In this document: one piece after another, positions 1-8,716 of the stretch
Layout: each line of letters starts with the position of its first letter
How positions within the stretch are numbered: the first letter of the stretch is position 1
NCBI GenBank assembly: GCA_022778545.1
Contig: JALFDW010000031.1
Span: forward strand, 1 to 46,804
DNA: 46,804 bases
Direction of reading: 5' to 3'
Source: a bacterium
Lineage (GTDB): Bacteria > Bacillota > Clostridia > Christensenellales > CAG-138
Program-made: the position numbers and the translations under genes
Notes under the pieces: generated by a model
What the model saw: only the letters and a program-made list of their open reading frames with translations
Databases searched by the model: none
Told to the model about the DNA's origin: nothing

Positions 1-2
1 TT

Positions 3-188
3 ACGCAGATCGACCTTCCGCACGAGCGCAAGAGCGGCCTTGTGCATGCGCTTGAGGTGCTCAAGGGCGTGGAGGGAATTGCTGAAGTCTATTTAACACA
101 TAAGGACGTTGTGCGTCACGAGATGGTGCAGCGCATCATCAGCGCGTACGACAGGGCATACCGGAAAGACGGCAATACTGGGAGGTAA
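3..188 (+). CDS. phoH: PhoH-family ATPase, C-terminal fragment
   Basis: Only the last 61 codons are in the window; the gene begins to the left. The visible tail, with [18 protein letters not shown] followed by [19 protein letters not shown], matches the C-terminus of PhoH-like P-loop ATPases. PhoH of this type is an RNA-associated NTPase that lies next to ybeY in many bacteria. The P-loop itself is outside the window, so activity cannot be judged. The stop codon is 5 nt before the pgpH start and overlaps its ribosome binding site, so the two are co-transcribed. The gene order phoH-pgpH-ybeY-cdd-era is typical of Firmicutes and supports the call. Confidence 0.8.
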   Translation, partial: TQIDLPHERKSGLVHALEVLKGVEGIAEVYLTHKDVVRHEMVQRIISAYDRAYRKDGNTGR

Positions 189-193
189 ACGCG

Positions 194-2335
194 ATGGCGA
201 AGCGCGAAGGAAAACGGGCTGTCACAAAAAAGAATATCAGGATCCTTTCGTTGCTGCTTCTTGCCGTTGCGTTCGTCATCACCTGTATTTCCGTGCTGAC
301 GGCGGTGATGCCGAAGCATTATGACGTGAAGATCGGCGAGGTCTCTCCATATACGATCTATGCTACGCGCAACGTTACGGACGAAGCATCCACTGAGACG
401 CTGCGGGATGCGGCCCGCGCGGCGGCACAAACGGTTTACCGCATCGATACGGCGTGTGTCGAAACGTATTTGCGTGGGGCGAATGCTTTCTTTGATGCAC
501 TCACAGCGCTGCGCGCGGAAGCGGAGAGCCTCAATGCGGCAGGTGCGGAGCAAACCCTGACCGCAGAGGGGTGGGGGGAGTTGCTCAGTGAGGAACAGAA
601 GGCAGCGCTTTCTGCCAAAACGGAGCCTGCTTTGGATGAAACGCAGCTTTGCGCAGTGCTTGCTGCAGGCGTATCCGAGATTCGCCTGATGCAGGATCTC
701 GTGCTGCCAAAACTTGAAACATCCTTAAACGCGGGGCTTTCGGAGGACGGGCTCGGTTCGGTCAAAGCCACCTGCATGCGCGAGGTGAACGCCAGCACGA
801 GCCTCACTGCGGGCCTCAAGGATGTGGCCGGGATTGTGATCGAAGCATATATGAAGCCAACGCTTGTTGTGGACGAGGATGCGACTGCGCTTGCCAGAGA
901 GGATGCCGCTGCCGCAACGGAGCCTGTTATTCTTAAAAAAGGAGAGACAATTGTTGAGCGCGGTACGGTTCTTACCGCTTCGCAGTATGCGATCCTGAGT
1001 GAGCTTTCGCTCGTGCGTGCAGAGCAGAGCAACATGCCGCTGATCGTTGGGACTTTGCTTCTTCTTTTGATCGCATTTGCGCTCTTTACACTCTACCTTT
1101 ATTTTTGTCGGACCGAAGTATTTTATGACACAAGGCGCATGATCATCCTTACGGTGTTCACCGTGCTCACGATGCTCCTTGCGCTGCTCTGTAATACGCT
1201 GGATGTGCGTATGAACCCTGCGCTGATCGCGGTGATGCTCACAGCGCTTCTCGTGTGCCCGCGCATAGCTCTTGCGGAGAGTGCGCTCTTTGCTGTTGCG
1301 CTTGGTATAATGGCGAGCGGCAGCGGCACGGCACTCCTTGGCACGGATTCCTTCATGATGACGGCTTCTACGCTTGCAGCTGGCATAGCTTCCGTCTTTG
1401 CGCTGCAAAGGACACAGAGTCGTGCTGCTTTGATCGCTGCAGGAGCGATTGGCGGAGCAGCTGCAGTGGTTGTGGTGGCGGCAGTAATGATCATGGCGAA
1501 GGAAACGTTCCTTTCCGTGTTCGCCGGCATCGGGTGGACGCTCGGCAGCAGCATGCTGGCCACGCTCCTTGTGGTGGGTTCGCTTTCCATTTGGGAAAAC
1601 CTTTTCGATGTGGCAACGACTGCGCGCCTCAGTGAGCTGAGCAACACGAACCATCCGCTTCTCAAGCAGCTTATGGTGGAAGCGCCGGGCACCTATCAGC
1701 ATTCCGTCATGGTCGCAGCGCTTGCGGAAGCGGCTGCGGAGCGGGTGGGGGCGGATCCTCTGCTTGCACGGGTGGGCGCTCTGTTCCATGATGTCGGCAA
1801 GCTGCGCCGCCCGCAATACTTCAAGGAAAATCAAAAAAATGGGGAAAACATCCATGACACGCTTCCCCCGCAGGAAAGCGCGCAGACGATCATTGCCCAC
1901 CAGAAGGACGGCGTAACGCTTCTCACGCGCTACAAAATGCCTTCTGCCGTGATCCGCATTGCATCGGAGCATCACGGGAACTCCCTCATGACTTATTTCT
2001 ACTATAAGGCAAAGCAGGTGGAGGGGGACAAAGTCCAAATCAAAAACTTCCGTTATTCCGGAAACCGCCCCTCCAGCAAGGAAAGCGCGATCGTGATGCT
2101 GGCGGATTCCTGCGAAGCTGCCGTGCGTTCGTTGGGTGAAACAAAGCGCGAGGCGGTGGAGGAAATGGTGCATAAGGTCATTTATGGAAAAATGACGGAC
2201 AGCGACAATATGATGACCAATGCACCGCTCACGCTTGCGGAATTTACGGAGATCGAAAAGAGCTTCCTTAAGACGTTCAGCGGCATCATGCATGACCGCA
2301 TCGAATATCCGGACCTTGCCGAGGTGAACAAATGA
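194..2335 (+). CDS. pgpH: 7TM-HD family cyclic-di-AMP phosphodiesterase (PgpH/YqfF)
   Basis: This is a 713-residue membrane protein. One N-terminal membrane helix (about residues 17-38) is followed by an extracytoplasmic domain of about 240 residues, then a block of about seven hydrophobic helices (about 285-475) and a cytoplasmic HD domain. In the HD domain H503 (TYQHSVMVAAL) and the H532-D533 pair (FHDVGK) are the expected metal ligands, and a later EHHGN supplies further His residues. The family hydrolyses c-di-AMP in Firmicutes, linking it to potassium and cell-wall homeostasis. The ATG at 194 has a GGGAGG site 8 nt upstream. The stop overlaps the ybeY start (ATGA). The length agrees with Bacillus and Listeria homologues. 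Confidence 0.92.
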   Translation: MAKREGKRAVTKKNIRILSLLLLAVAFVITCISVLTAVMPKHYDVKIGEVSPYTIYATRNVTDEASTETLRDAARAAAQTVYRIDTACVETYLRGANAFFDALTALRAEAESLNAAGAEQTLTAEGWGELLSEEQKAALSAKTEPALDETQLCAVLAAGVSEIRLMQDLVLPKLETSLNAGLSEDGLGSVKATCMREVNASTSLTAGLKDVAGIVIEAYMKPTLVVDEDATALAREDAAAATEPVILKKGETIVERGTVLTASQYAILSELSLVRAEQSNMPLIVGTLLLLLIAFALFTLYLYFCRTEVFYDTRRMIILTVFTVLTMLLALLCNTLDVRMNPALIAVMLTALLVCPRIALAESALFAVALGIMASGSGTALLGTDSFMMTASTLAAGIASVFALQRTQSRAALIAAGAIGGAAAVVVVAAVMIMAKETFLSVFAGIGWTLGSSMLATLLVVGSLSIWENLFDVATTARLSELSNTNHPLLKQLMVEAPGTYQHSVMVAALAEAAAERVGADPLLARVGALFHDVGKLRRPQYFKENQKNGENIHDTLPPQESAQTIIAHQKDGVTLLTRYKMPSAVIRIASEHHGNSLMTYFYYKAKQVEGDKVQIKNFRYSGNRPSSKESAIVMLADSCEAAVRSLGETKREAVEEMVHKVIYGKMTDSDNMMTNAPLTLAEFTEIEKSFLKTFSGIMHDRIEYPDLAEVNK

Positions 2336-2772
2336 TCGAGATCCTCACGGAACTTTCCGAAATGCCCGAGCTGCTCGAAGGGGCGCTCACTGATGCTGCG
2401 GAAGCTGCGCTTGCATATGAGGGAGCGGCGGGCGACATAACTATTTCCGTGGTGGATGATGATGCCATCCACCGCATGAACTTGGAGTATCGCGGGGTGG
2501 ACCGGCCGACGGACGTGCTGAGCTTCCCGGCGGCGGAAGGCGGTGAATTTCCCGCAATTCCGGATTCTTTCCTGGGGGATATCGCTATTTCGCTTCCGCG
2601 TGCTGAGGCGCAGGCGGAGGAATACGGGCATTCGCTTCTCCGGGAACTATCTTTCCTTGCCGTACATGGCACGCTGCACCTTCTGGGGTATGACCACATG
2701 ACGGATGAAGACCGCGCTGAAATGTTTGCGCGGCAAAACGAAATCTTAGAGAAGATGAGGATCACAAGATGA
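2332..2772 (+). CDS. ybeY: Endoribonuclease YbeY (rRNA maturation factor)
   Basis: A 146-residue protein carrying the YbeY zinc signature HGTLHLLGYDH near the C-terminus (three His in H-x3-H-x5-H spacing) and the upstream conserved segment RGVDRPTDVLSFP. YbeY is a single-strand-specific metallo-endoribonuclease needed for 16S rRNA 3'-end maturation and ribosome quality control. The start ATG overlaps the pgpH stop by 4 nt, and the stop overlaps the next start in the same way, so translation is probably coupled through the operon. Many Firmicutes have dgkA between ybeY and cdd; here it is absent. Confidence 0.94.
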   Translation: MIEILTELSEMPELLEGALTDAAEAALAYEGAAGDITISVVDDDAIHRMNLEYRGVDRPTDVLSFPAAEGGEFPAIPDSFLGDIAISLPRAEAQAEEYGHSLLRELSFLAVHGTLHLLGYDHMTDEDRAEMFARQNEILEKMRITR

Positions 2773-3185
2773 GAAACATCCATGATTTTGAAGTAAAAAA
2801 CATGTTGCGCATGGCCAATGAGGCGCGGGACAGGGCATATGCGCCCTATTCCAATTTCCGTGTCGGCGCATGCCTGAAAGGCGCAACGGGCGCATATTAC
2901 CTTGGCTGCAACATTGAAAACGCCGCCTATTCGCCCACAAACTGCGCTGAGCGCACAGCCATGTTCAAAGCTGTATACGAAGGGGAGCGCCAGTTCGATG
3001 CGCTTGCCATCGTCTGGGATGGAGATAACCCCGCCGTGCCGTGCGGCGTGTGCCGCCAGGTGCTTGCCGAGTTCTGTGATCCGGAAATGCCCGTCATCTG
3101 TGCAAACAGGAAGGGCGAATACAAGATCTTTGCGATGGGAGACCTGCTCCCGGATGCGTTCCTGCCGGAGGATCTCAAAAAATGA
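2769..3185 (+). CDS. cdd: Cytidine deaminase
   Basis: A 138-residue homotetrameric-type cytidine deaminase, which converts cytidine or deoxycytidine to uridine or deoxyuridine in pyrimidine salvage. The active-site motif NCAERTA contains the zinc-ligand Cys and the catalytic Glu, and PCGVCRQVL supplies the other two zinc Cys. The N-terminal YAPYSNFRVGACL is the substrate-binding segment of the family. It overlaps ybeY and era by 4 nt on each side. Its position before era is the usual Firmicute order. The pyrimidine-nucleoside phosphorylase at 4142 acts in the same salvage pathway. Confidence 0.95.
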   Translation: MRNIHDFEVKNMLRMANEARDRAYAPYSNFRVGACLKGATGAYYLGCNIENAAYSPTNCAERTAMFKAVYEGERQFDALAIVWDGDNPAVPCGVCRQVLAEFCDPEMPVICANRKGEYKIFAMGDLLPDAFLPEDLKK

Positions 3186-4072
3186 CAGGCTTTCTTTCGG
3201 GTTTCATTTCGATCATCGGTTCGCCGAATGTTGGCAAAAGCACGCTGATGAACCGCTTTGTGGGGCAGAAGGTCTCCATCGTGTCTGCGCGGGCGCAGAC
3301 GACGCGAAACCGCGTGATGGGCGTGCTCACAAAGCCGGCCTATCAGATCGTGTTCCTCGATACGCCGGGGGTAACGACGCCGAAGAACCGGCTTGGCGAA
3401 TATATGCTCAAGGTAGCGTATGATTCGCTTAACGAGGTGGAGGCCGTGCTGTTCCTCGTGGATGCGGAAAAGGGCATCCGCGAAAAGGATGAAGCGCTGC
3501 TTGAAAAGCTCGCCTCAGCAAAAGCACCCGTAATTGCTGCCATCAACAAGATCGACGCGGCAAAGCCGGAGAGTGTCTGTACCATGCGAAAGCAGTTGGA
3601 AGCTGTGTCATATATCTCATCCGTGTCGGAGATCTCGGCTGAAACTGGCGAGGGCGTGGAGGCGCTGGAGTCTTTGCTTGCTTCCCATCTGGTCGAAGGG
3701 CCGAAGTACTTCCCGGATGACATGGTGACTGACCTTCCGGAGCGCGTTATCTGCGCGGAGATGATCCGGGAGAAAGCGCTGACGCTTCTAAAAGAAGAAG
3801 TGCCGCATGGCATTGGTGTCGGCGTTGATAAAATGGTGCAGCGTGAGGATAAACCCATTTGCGACATCTGGGCCACGATCTACTGCGAACGGGAAGGGCA
3901 TAAAGGCATCATTATCGGCAAGGGTGGTGCAATGCTAAAAAAGATCGGCGCAGAGGCGCGCCACGATATGGAATGGATGCTTGGGGTGCGCGTAAACCTG
4001 CAGCTTTGGGTCAAAGTGAAGGATGATTGGCGCAACAGCCTTTCCACCATGCGCGAACTTGGGTACGAATAA
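3182..4072 (+). CDS. era: GTPase Era (16S rRNA-binding ribosome assembly factor)
   Basis: A 296-residue Ras-like GTPase with G1 GSPNVGKSTLMN, G3 DTPG, G4 NKID and a switch region containing QTTRNRVMG. A C-terminal KH domain follows, with the GIIIGKGGAMLKKIG loop that binds the 3' end of 16S rRNA. Era acts late in 30S subunit assembly, which fits the upstream ybeY. The length is normal for the family. The start overlaps the cdd stop. Many Firmicutes have recO next; here the operon ends at a hairpin (4080-4098) and recO is not in the window. Confidence 0.96.
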   Translation: MTGFLSGFISIIGSPNVGKSTLMNRFVGQKVSIVSARAQTTRNRVMGVLTKPAYQIVFLDTPGVTTPKNRLGEYMLKVAYDSLNEVEAVLFLVDAEKGIREKDEALLEKLASAKAPVIAAINKIDAAKPESVCTMRKQLEAVSYISSVSEISAETGEGVEALESLLASHLVEGPKYFPDDMVTDLPERVICAEMIREKALTLLKEEVPHGIGVGVDKMVQREDKPICDIWATIYCEREGHKGIIIGKGGAMLKKIGAEARHDMEWMLGVRVNLQLWVKVKDDWRNSLSTMRELGYE

Positions 4073-4079
4073 CAATACA

Positions 4080-4098
4080 GGGCGAACGCCGTTCGCCC
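4080..4098 (+). terminator. Hairpin after era, possible terminator
   Basis: A perfect 8-bp stem (GGGCGAAC / GTTCGCCC) with a 3-nt loop begins 7 nt after the era stop. Only a short T-poor stretch follows (GTTTGCG), so termination may be weak or factor-assisted. Confidence 0.45.
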
Positions 4099-4141
4099 GT
4101 TTGCGTAAATCATAGAAACCAAACGGAAAGGAAGCGGGAGC

Positions 4142-5452
4142 ATGCGTGCGGTTGATCTGATCTTAAAGAAAAAGAACGGGGAACCCATGACGACGCAGGA
4201 GATCAATTGCCTTGTAAACGGGTTTGTGAACAATGAAGTGCCGGATTATCAAATGGCTGCATGGATGATGGCCGTCTGCTTTCAAGGGATGGACAGCGCC
4301 GAGACCGGCGCTCTGACGGAGGCGATGATCCGCTCCGGCGCGCAGGTCGACCTTTCCGCGCTGCCGGGCGTGAAGGTCGACAAGCATTCGACGGGCGGCG
4401 TCGGAGATACGACGACGCTGATTGTTGCTCCCCTCGTTGCTGCCTGTGGTGGAACGGTGGCAAAAATGTCCGGTCGCGGCCTCGGGCACACCGGCGGCAC
4501 GCTTGATAAGCTCGAATCCGTGCCGGGCGTAAATATTGAGATCCCGATTGAACGGTTTTTTGAGATTGTGAAGGAGACTGGCCTTTGCGTGATGGGGCAG
4601 ACGGAAAATCTCGTTCCGGCGGATAAACGCATGTATGCGCTGCGGGACGTGACGGGCACGGTGAGCAGCATTCCGCTCATTGCATCAAGTGTGATGAGCA
4701 AAAAAATCGCCGCGGGTGCGGATGCGATTGTGCTTGATGTAAAAATGGGAACGGGCGCGTTCATGCAGACGCTTCCGGAAGCAAGAGAGCTTGCGCGTAC
4801 CATGGTGGAGATCGGCCGGCACGTGGGCAGGCGCACGGTCGCGATCATTACGGACATGAACCAGCCGCTCGGCATGGCGGTTGGAAACGGACTTGAGGTG
4901 CGCGAGGCGATCGAGCTGCTTTCCGGGAAGATCCCGGCGGGCGATCCTCTGTATGAGGTCTCCCTGCTTCTCGCTTCGCAAATGCTGCTGCTTGCGGGGC
5001 TTGCGGCTGATGAAACCGAAGCGCATGCGAAGCTTTCCTGTGCGCTTGAAAGCGGTGCTGGGCTCAATAAACTGCGTGCAATGCTCGCTGCTCTCGGCGG
5101 GGATGTACGCTGCATTGAGGAACCTGACTTGCTTTGCACGGTGCGGGAGAAGATCCCCGTCACGCTTGGGCGCAGTGGCTATATTTCCGCCATGCGCGCG
5201 GAGCAGATCGGCGTTGCCGCGCAGCTTCTGGGCGCGGGCCGCGCCACGAAGGCAGATCGTATCGACCCGGCTGTGGGGCTTGTGATGCATAAGCGGCAGG
5301 GCATGTATGTAGCCGGGGATGAGCCGGTTGCCACGCTGTATATGAACGATCCGGCGTATGCGGAAGAAGCCGCCGCGCTGCTGCGCAGCGCTCTTACGCT
5401 TTCTAAGGAAACGCCCGGCCATGCGCCCATGGTATATGATGTGATTTCCTGA
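4142..5452 (+). CDS. pdp: Pyrimidine-nucleoside phosphorylase
   Basis: A 436-residue enzyme of the thymidine/pyrimidine phosphorylase family, which splits uridine, thymidine or deoxyuridine with phosphate to give the base and (deoxy)ribose-1-phosphate. The N-terminal helical segment is followed by the phosphate-binding motif KHSTGGVGD (about residue 80) and the family signature SGRGLGHTGGTLDKLE (about residue 109). SSVMSKKIAAGADAIVLD and VKMGTGAFM are the other conserved active-site stretches. The length matches Firmicute Pdp/DeoA. The ATG at 4142 has a GGAAGCGGGAG site upstream. It probably works with the cytidine deaminase encoded just upstream. Confidence 0.93.
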   Translation: MRAVDLILKKKNGEPMTTQEINCLVNGFVNNEVPDYQMAAWMMAVCFQGMDSAETGALTEAMIRSGAQVDLSALPGVKVDKHSTGGVGDTTTLIVAPLVAACGGTVAKMSGRGLGHTGGTLDKLESVPGVNIEIPIERFFEIVKETGLCVMGQTENLVPADKRMYALRDVTGTVSSIPLIASSVMSKKIAAGADAIVLDVKMGTGAFMQTLPEARELARTMVEIGRHVGRRTVAIITDMNQPLGMAVGNGLEVREAIELLSGKIPAGDPLYEVSLLLASQMLLLAGLAADETEAHAKLSCALESGAGLNKLRAMLAALGGDVRCIEEPDLLCTVREKIPVTLGRSGYISAMRAEQIGVAAQLLGAGRATKADRIDPAVGLVMHKRQGMYVAGDEPVATLYMNDPAYAEEAAALLRSALTLSKETPGHAPMVYDVIS

Positions 5453-5477
5453 AGCGGAAAGTTTACGAACTGTTGAT

Positions 5478-5507
5478 TTGAACGCCGCATGTTTCCGGTG
5501 GTATTCT
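5478..5507 (+). promoter_or_regulatory. Candidate sigma-A promoter of polA
   Basis: TTGAAC (5478-5483) and TATTCT (5502-5507) are 18 nt apart, each matching consensus at 4 of 6 positions. They lie in the short gap before polA. Plausible but not strong. Confidence 0.35.
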
Positions 5508-5530
5508 GAGAGCGGCGAAAGGAGAAGTGC

Positions 5531-8092
5531 TTGAAAAAACTGATAGCGATCGATGGGAACAACATCCTGTACAGGGCATATTTTGCGCTGCCTTCCATGA
5601 TGACAAAATCCGGCGTGCCTACGGGCGCGATCTTCGGCTTTCTTTCCACGCTGTTTAAGCTGACGCAGGAACAGCCGGATTATCTGCTCGTTGCATTCGA
5701 TATGCACGGGCCTACATTCCGCCACGAGCAGTATGACGACTACAAAGCAGGCCGCGCCGAAACGCCGGATGATCTCCGCACACAGATACCTCTTATGAAA
5801 AAGCTGCTTGCGGAAATGGGAATCGCAGTATGTGAGTGCCCGCGCTTTGAGGCGGATGATATCCTTGGAACGTTTGCACGGTTTGCCAACGAAAGCGGCG
5901 TCGATGCATTGCTTGTGACGGGAGACCGGGATGCGCTGCAGCTGATTGGCCCCAATACGCATGTGCTGATGCCGAAAAAGGCGAATGAGACCGTTGAATA
6001 TGATGAGGCGCTCCTGATGGAGCAATATGGCCTTGTGCCTGCGCGCATGCCGGATCTGAAGGGCCTGATGGGCGACAGCTCCGATAATTTGCCGGGCATT
6101 CCCGGCGTAGGGGAAAAGACGGCACGCAAACTTCTTGAAAAATACGGAACGCTTGAAAATGCGCTTGCCCATGCGGCGGATGAGAAAGGCGCTCTGCAGA
6201 AAAAGCTGACGGAAGGGGCGGAAAGTGCCCGCATGAGCTATCGCCTTGGCTTGATCGACACGCATGCGCCGGTTCCGTTTGGTCTGGAAGCCTGCGTTTT
6301 TGACCCCGCACGCCTTGCGGGCGGCGCGCCGATGATGCAGGAGCTGGAGCTGCGCAGCCTGCTTTCCCGCTTGCCGAAGGGCGGCGTTTCCATGCAGCAG
6401 CATGAAAAGAACACGGATATCGTCCATGTGCGCGTGGACGATGCGGAAAAGCTTGCTGCGCTTGTGGAAACGCTTGGGAAGGCAAAACGCCTTGCGCTGC
6501 ATGTGGAAGATGCGCTTTCCTTTTCGGCGGATGGCATAACGCAATATGACGTTGTGCTTGGCGCTACGTTGCTCGATGCCGGGTTGGATGAAGGGCAGGT
6601 CTATGCAGCGCTCAAACTGCTGCTTGAAAACGAAGAAACGGAGAAGCTTGTTTTTGATGCTAAGCGCCTCCGGCACATTCTTGCGCGCTTTGGCATTGCT
6701 TTTGCGGGCGTAACGTTTGATGCAATGCTTGCGGATTATCTCCTGCATGCGATCCACCCGGCAGGCTCCCTCAAAACGCTCGCGGGCGAGCGGCTTGGCT
6801 TTGCGGAGGGGGGAGCGGCAGCGCTTGTGCGCCTTGCGGATCTCATGGTGCCTGAGCTTGCGGAAAAGGAGCTTGACTGGCTTTACAGAGAGGTCGAACT
6901 GCCGCTTGAACGCGTGCTGTTCGATATGGAGCAGATTGGCTTTGCACTTGATACGGACGTGCTGCGGGAAATGAGCACAACGTTTAAGGTGCGCATTGAC
7001 GCGATCGCGGAAGAGATCTATCGCTTTGCGGGCGAACGGTTCAACATCCTTTCCACAAAACAGCTTGGGGCAGTCCTGTTCGATAAACTTCATCTTCCGC
7101 CCTGGAAGAAAACGAAATCCGGCTATTCCACGGATGCGGAAACGCTGGAAACGCTCACTGACAAGCATGAGATCGTGCCGCTCATCATTGAGTACCGCAC
7201 GCTTTCAAAGCTTTGCAGCACATTCCTTGATGGCCTCCTTGCCGTTGTGCGGCCGGAGAGCGGGCGGGTCCATACGAGTTTCAACCAGAATGTGACGGCG
7301 ACGGGGCGCATTTCGAGCACGGAGCCGAATCTGCAAAACATCCCTGTGCGGACGGAGCTTGGGCGCGAGATCCGCAAGGCGTTTGTCGCAAGCGAGGGGC
7401 ATCTGCTCGTGGACGCGGACTATTCCCAGATCGAGCTTCGCCTGCTTGCGCACATGAGCGGCGATGAGGGCATGATCCGCGCGTTCCGCGAAGGGGACGA
7501 CATTCATCGCAGAACGGCGTCCGAGGTGTTCGGCGTGCCGTTTGAAGAGGTCACGAGCGCGCAGCGCAGCGCGGCGAAGGCTGTGAATTTCGGCATCGTA
7601 TATGGAATCAGCGATTATGGCCTCGCAAGGAATCTTGGCATTACCCGCAAGGAGGCGGCACATTATATCGAGCTGTACCTTGCGCGATACCCCGGCATAC
7701 AGCGCTATATGCTCGAAAGCGTCGCGGCAGGCAAGCGGGATGGCTATGTCCGGACGCTCATGGGAAGGCGGCGCGAATTGCCGGAGCTGCAGTCGTCCAA
7801 CTATAATACGCGCTCCTTTGGCGAACGCGTGGCGATGAATATGCCGATCCAGGGCACGGCGGCGGATATTATTAAGCTTGCGATGGTACGCGTGCACGAG
7901 GCGCTCCAAAGAGAAGGGCTTCAGGCAAAACTCATTTTGCAGATCCACGATGAACTGATCATCGATGCGCCTTTTGAGGAAGTGGCGCGCGTAGAAAAGC
8001 TGCTTGCCGAATGCATGGAAAACGTGATCGCGCTGGCCGTGCCGCTTTCTGCGGAGGTAAAGACGGGGCGCAGTTGGTTTGAGACGAAATAA
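5531..8092 (+). CDS. polA: DNA polymerase I
   Basis: An 853-residue family A polymerase. Residues 1-285 form the 5'-3' exonuclease (flap nuclease) domain, with FDMHGPTFRHEQYDDYKAGR and the helix-hairpin-helix segment GVGEKTARKLLEKYG. Residues about 300-470 are a 3'-5' exonuclease-like fold, but the first proofreading motif (FDTET type) is replaced by LALHVEDALSF, so proofreading is probably lost, as in Bacillus and Thermus Pol I. The polymerase domain has motif A DADYSQIELRLLAHMSG (D630), motif B RSAAKAVNFGIVYG and motif C QIHDELIID (H806-D807-E808). The start is a TTG at 5531 with GGAGAA 5 nt upstream; no in-frame ATG fits. It acts in Okazaki fragment processing and repair. Confidence 0.96.
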   Translation: MKKLIAIDGNNILYRAYFALPSMMTKSGVPTGAIFGFLSTLFKLTQEQPDYLLVAFDMHGPTFRHEQYDDYKAGRAETPDDLRTQIPLMKKLLAEMGIAVCECPRFEADDILGTFARFANESGVDALLVTGDRDALQLIGPNTHVLMPKKANETVEYDEALLMEQYGLVPARMPDLKGLMGDSSDNLPGIPGVGEKTARKLLEKYGTLENALAHAADEKGALQKKLTEGAESARMSYRLGLIDTHAPVPFGLEACVFDPARLAGGAPMMQELELRSLLSRLPKGGVSMQQHEKNTDIVHVRVDDAEKLAALVETLGKAKRLALHVEDALSFSADGITQYDVVLGATLLDAGLDEGQVYAALKLLLENEETEKLVFDAKRLRHILARFGIAFAGVTFDAMLADYLLHAIHPAGSLKTLAGERLGFAEGGAAALVRLADLMVPELAEKELDWLYREVELPLERVLFDMEQIGFALDTDVLREMSTTFKVRIDAIAEEIYRFAGERFNILSTKQLGAVLFDKLHLPPWKKTKSGYSTDAETLETLTDKHEIVPLIIEYRTLSKLCSTFLDGLLAVVRPESGRVHTSFNQNVTATGRISSTEPNLQNIPVRTELGREIRKAFVASEGHLLVDADYSQIELRLLAHMSGDEGMIRAFREGDDIHRRTASEVFGVPFEEVTSAQRSAAKAVNFGIVYGISDYGLARNLGITRKEAAHYIELYLARYPGIQRYMLESVAAGKRDGYVRTLMGRRRELPELQSSNYNTRSFGERVAMNMPIQGTAADIIKLAMVRVHEALQREGLQAKLILQIHDELIIDAPFEEVARVEKLLAECMENVIALAVPLSAEVKTGRSWFETK

Positions 8093-8104
8093 AGGAGAGG
8101 AAAA

Positions 8105-8716
8105 ATGCGTATTGGTTTAACCGGGTCGATCGCAGCGGGAAAATCCACCGTTTCAAAGCGGCTTGCCGCTCTGGGCGCGCATGTGCTCGATGCGGATATC
8201 GTTGCGCGCGAGATCGTCGAACCCGGGACGCAGAGCCTTTTTCTGCTTACGGAAGCGTTTGGCCCGGAAATCCTTACGCCCGGCGGTGCCCTGAACCGGG
8301 GCGCGCTTGCCGCACGCGTGTTTGGCGATGCGGATGCGCTCAAAACGCTCAATGCGATCACGCATCCGCTTGTCGTGGCGCGGATGGAGGAGCTTTCCAT
8401 GAAGTGGGCGGCAGAACACCCAAAGGATGTGGTCGTTTGGGATATGGCGCTTTTGATCGAATGTGGTGCATGGGAACGCATGGATGCCATTTGGCTCGTT
8501 ACGGCAAACGAGAAAACGCGCCTTGCACGCATCATGGCACGGGATGGCTGCACGCGGGAGCATGCGCTTGCGCGGATGGCATCGCAGATGCCGCAAGAGG
8601 AAAAACTGCGCTACGCTTCGGTCGTGATTTCAAACGATGGCGATGAAACAGCGCTTTATCAGCAGGTGGATGCATGTTATGCTGCTGCCTGTATGGCTGT
8701 GGAGACGCCTGTATGA
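8105..8716 (+). CDS. coaE: Dephospho-CoA kinase
   Basis: A 203-residue P-loop kinase that phosphorylates dephospho-CoA in the last step of coenzyme A synthesis. It starts with GLTGSIAAGKSTVSKRL (the Walker A motif; most homologues have GGIASGKS). LDADIVAREIVEPGTQ is the substrate-binding segment, and HPLVVARME and WDMALLIECG follow. The RBS AAAGGAG lies upstream of the ATG at 8105, 12 nt after polA. The order polA-coaE-lytic transglycosylase is common in Firmicutes. The stop overlaps the next start (ATGA). Confidence 0.93.
   Translation: MRIGLTGSIAAGKSTVSKRLAALGAHVLDADIVAREIVEPGTQSLFLLTEAFGPEILTPGGALNRGALAARVFGDADALKTLNAITHPLVVARMEELSMKWAAEHPKDVVVWDMALLIECGAWERMDAIWLVTANEKTRLARIMARDGCTREHALARMASQMPQEEKLRYASVVISNDGDETALYQQVDACYAAACMAVETPV

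Noticed and set aside
725-2293. Minus-strand open frame (522 codons) opposite pgpH
   Set aside because: Antisense to a protein with clear HD motifs; His/Arg-rich translation, no ribosome binding site.
4685-7168. Long minus-strand open frame (827 codons) opposite pdp and polA
   Set aside because: It lies antisense to two genes with complete conserved motifs, spans the intergenic gap, and its translation is rich in Arg/His/Cys without any family motif: a codon-bias shadow.
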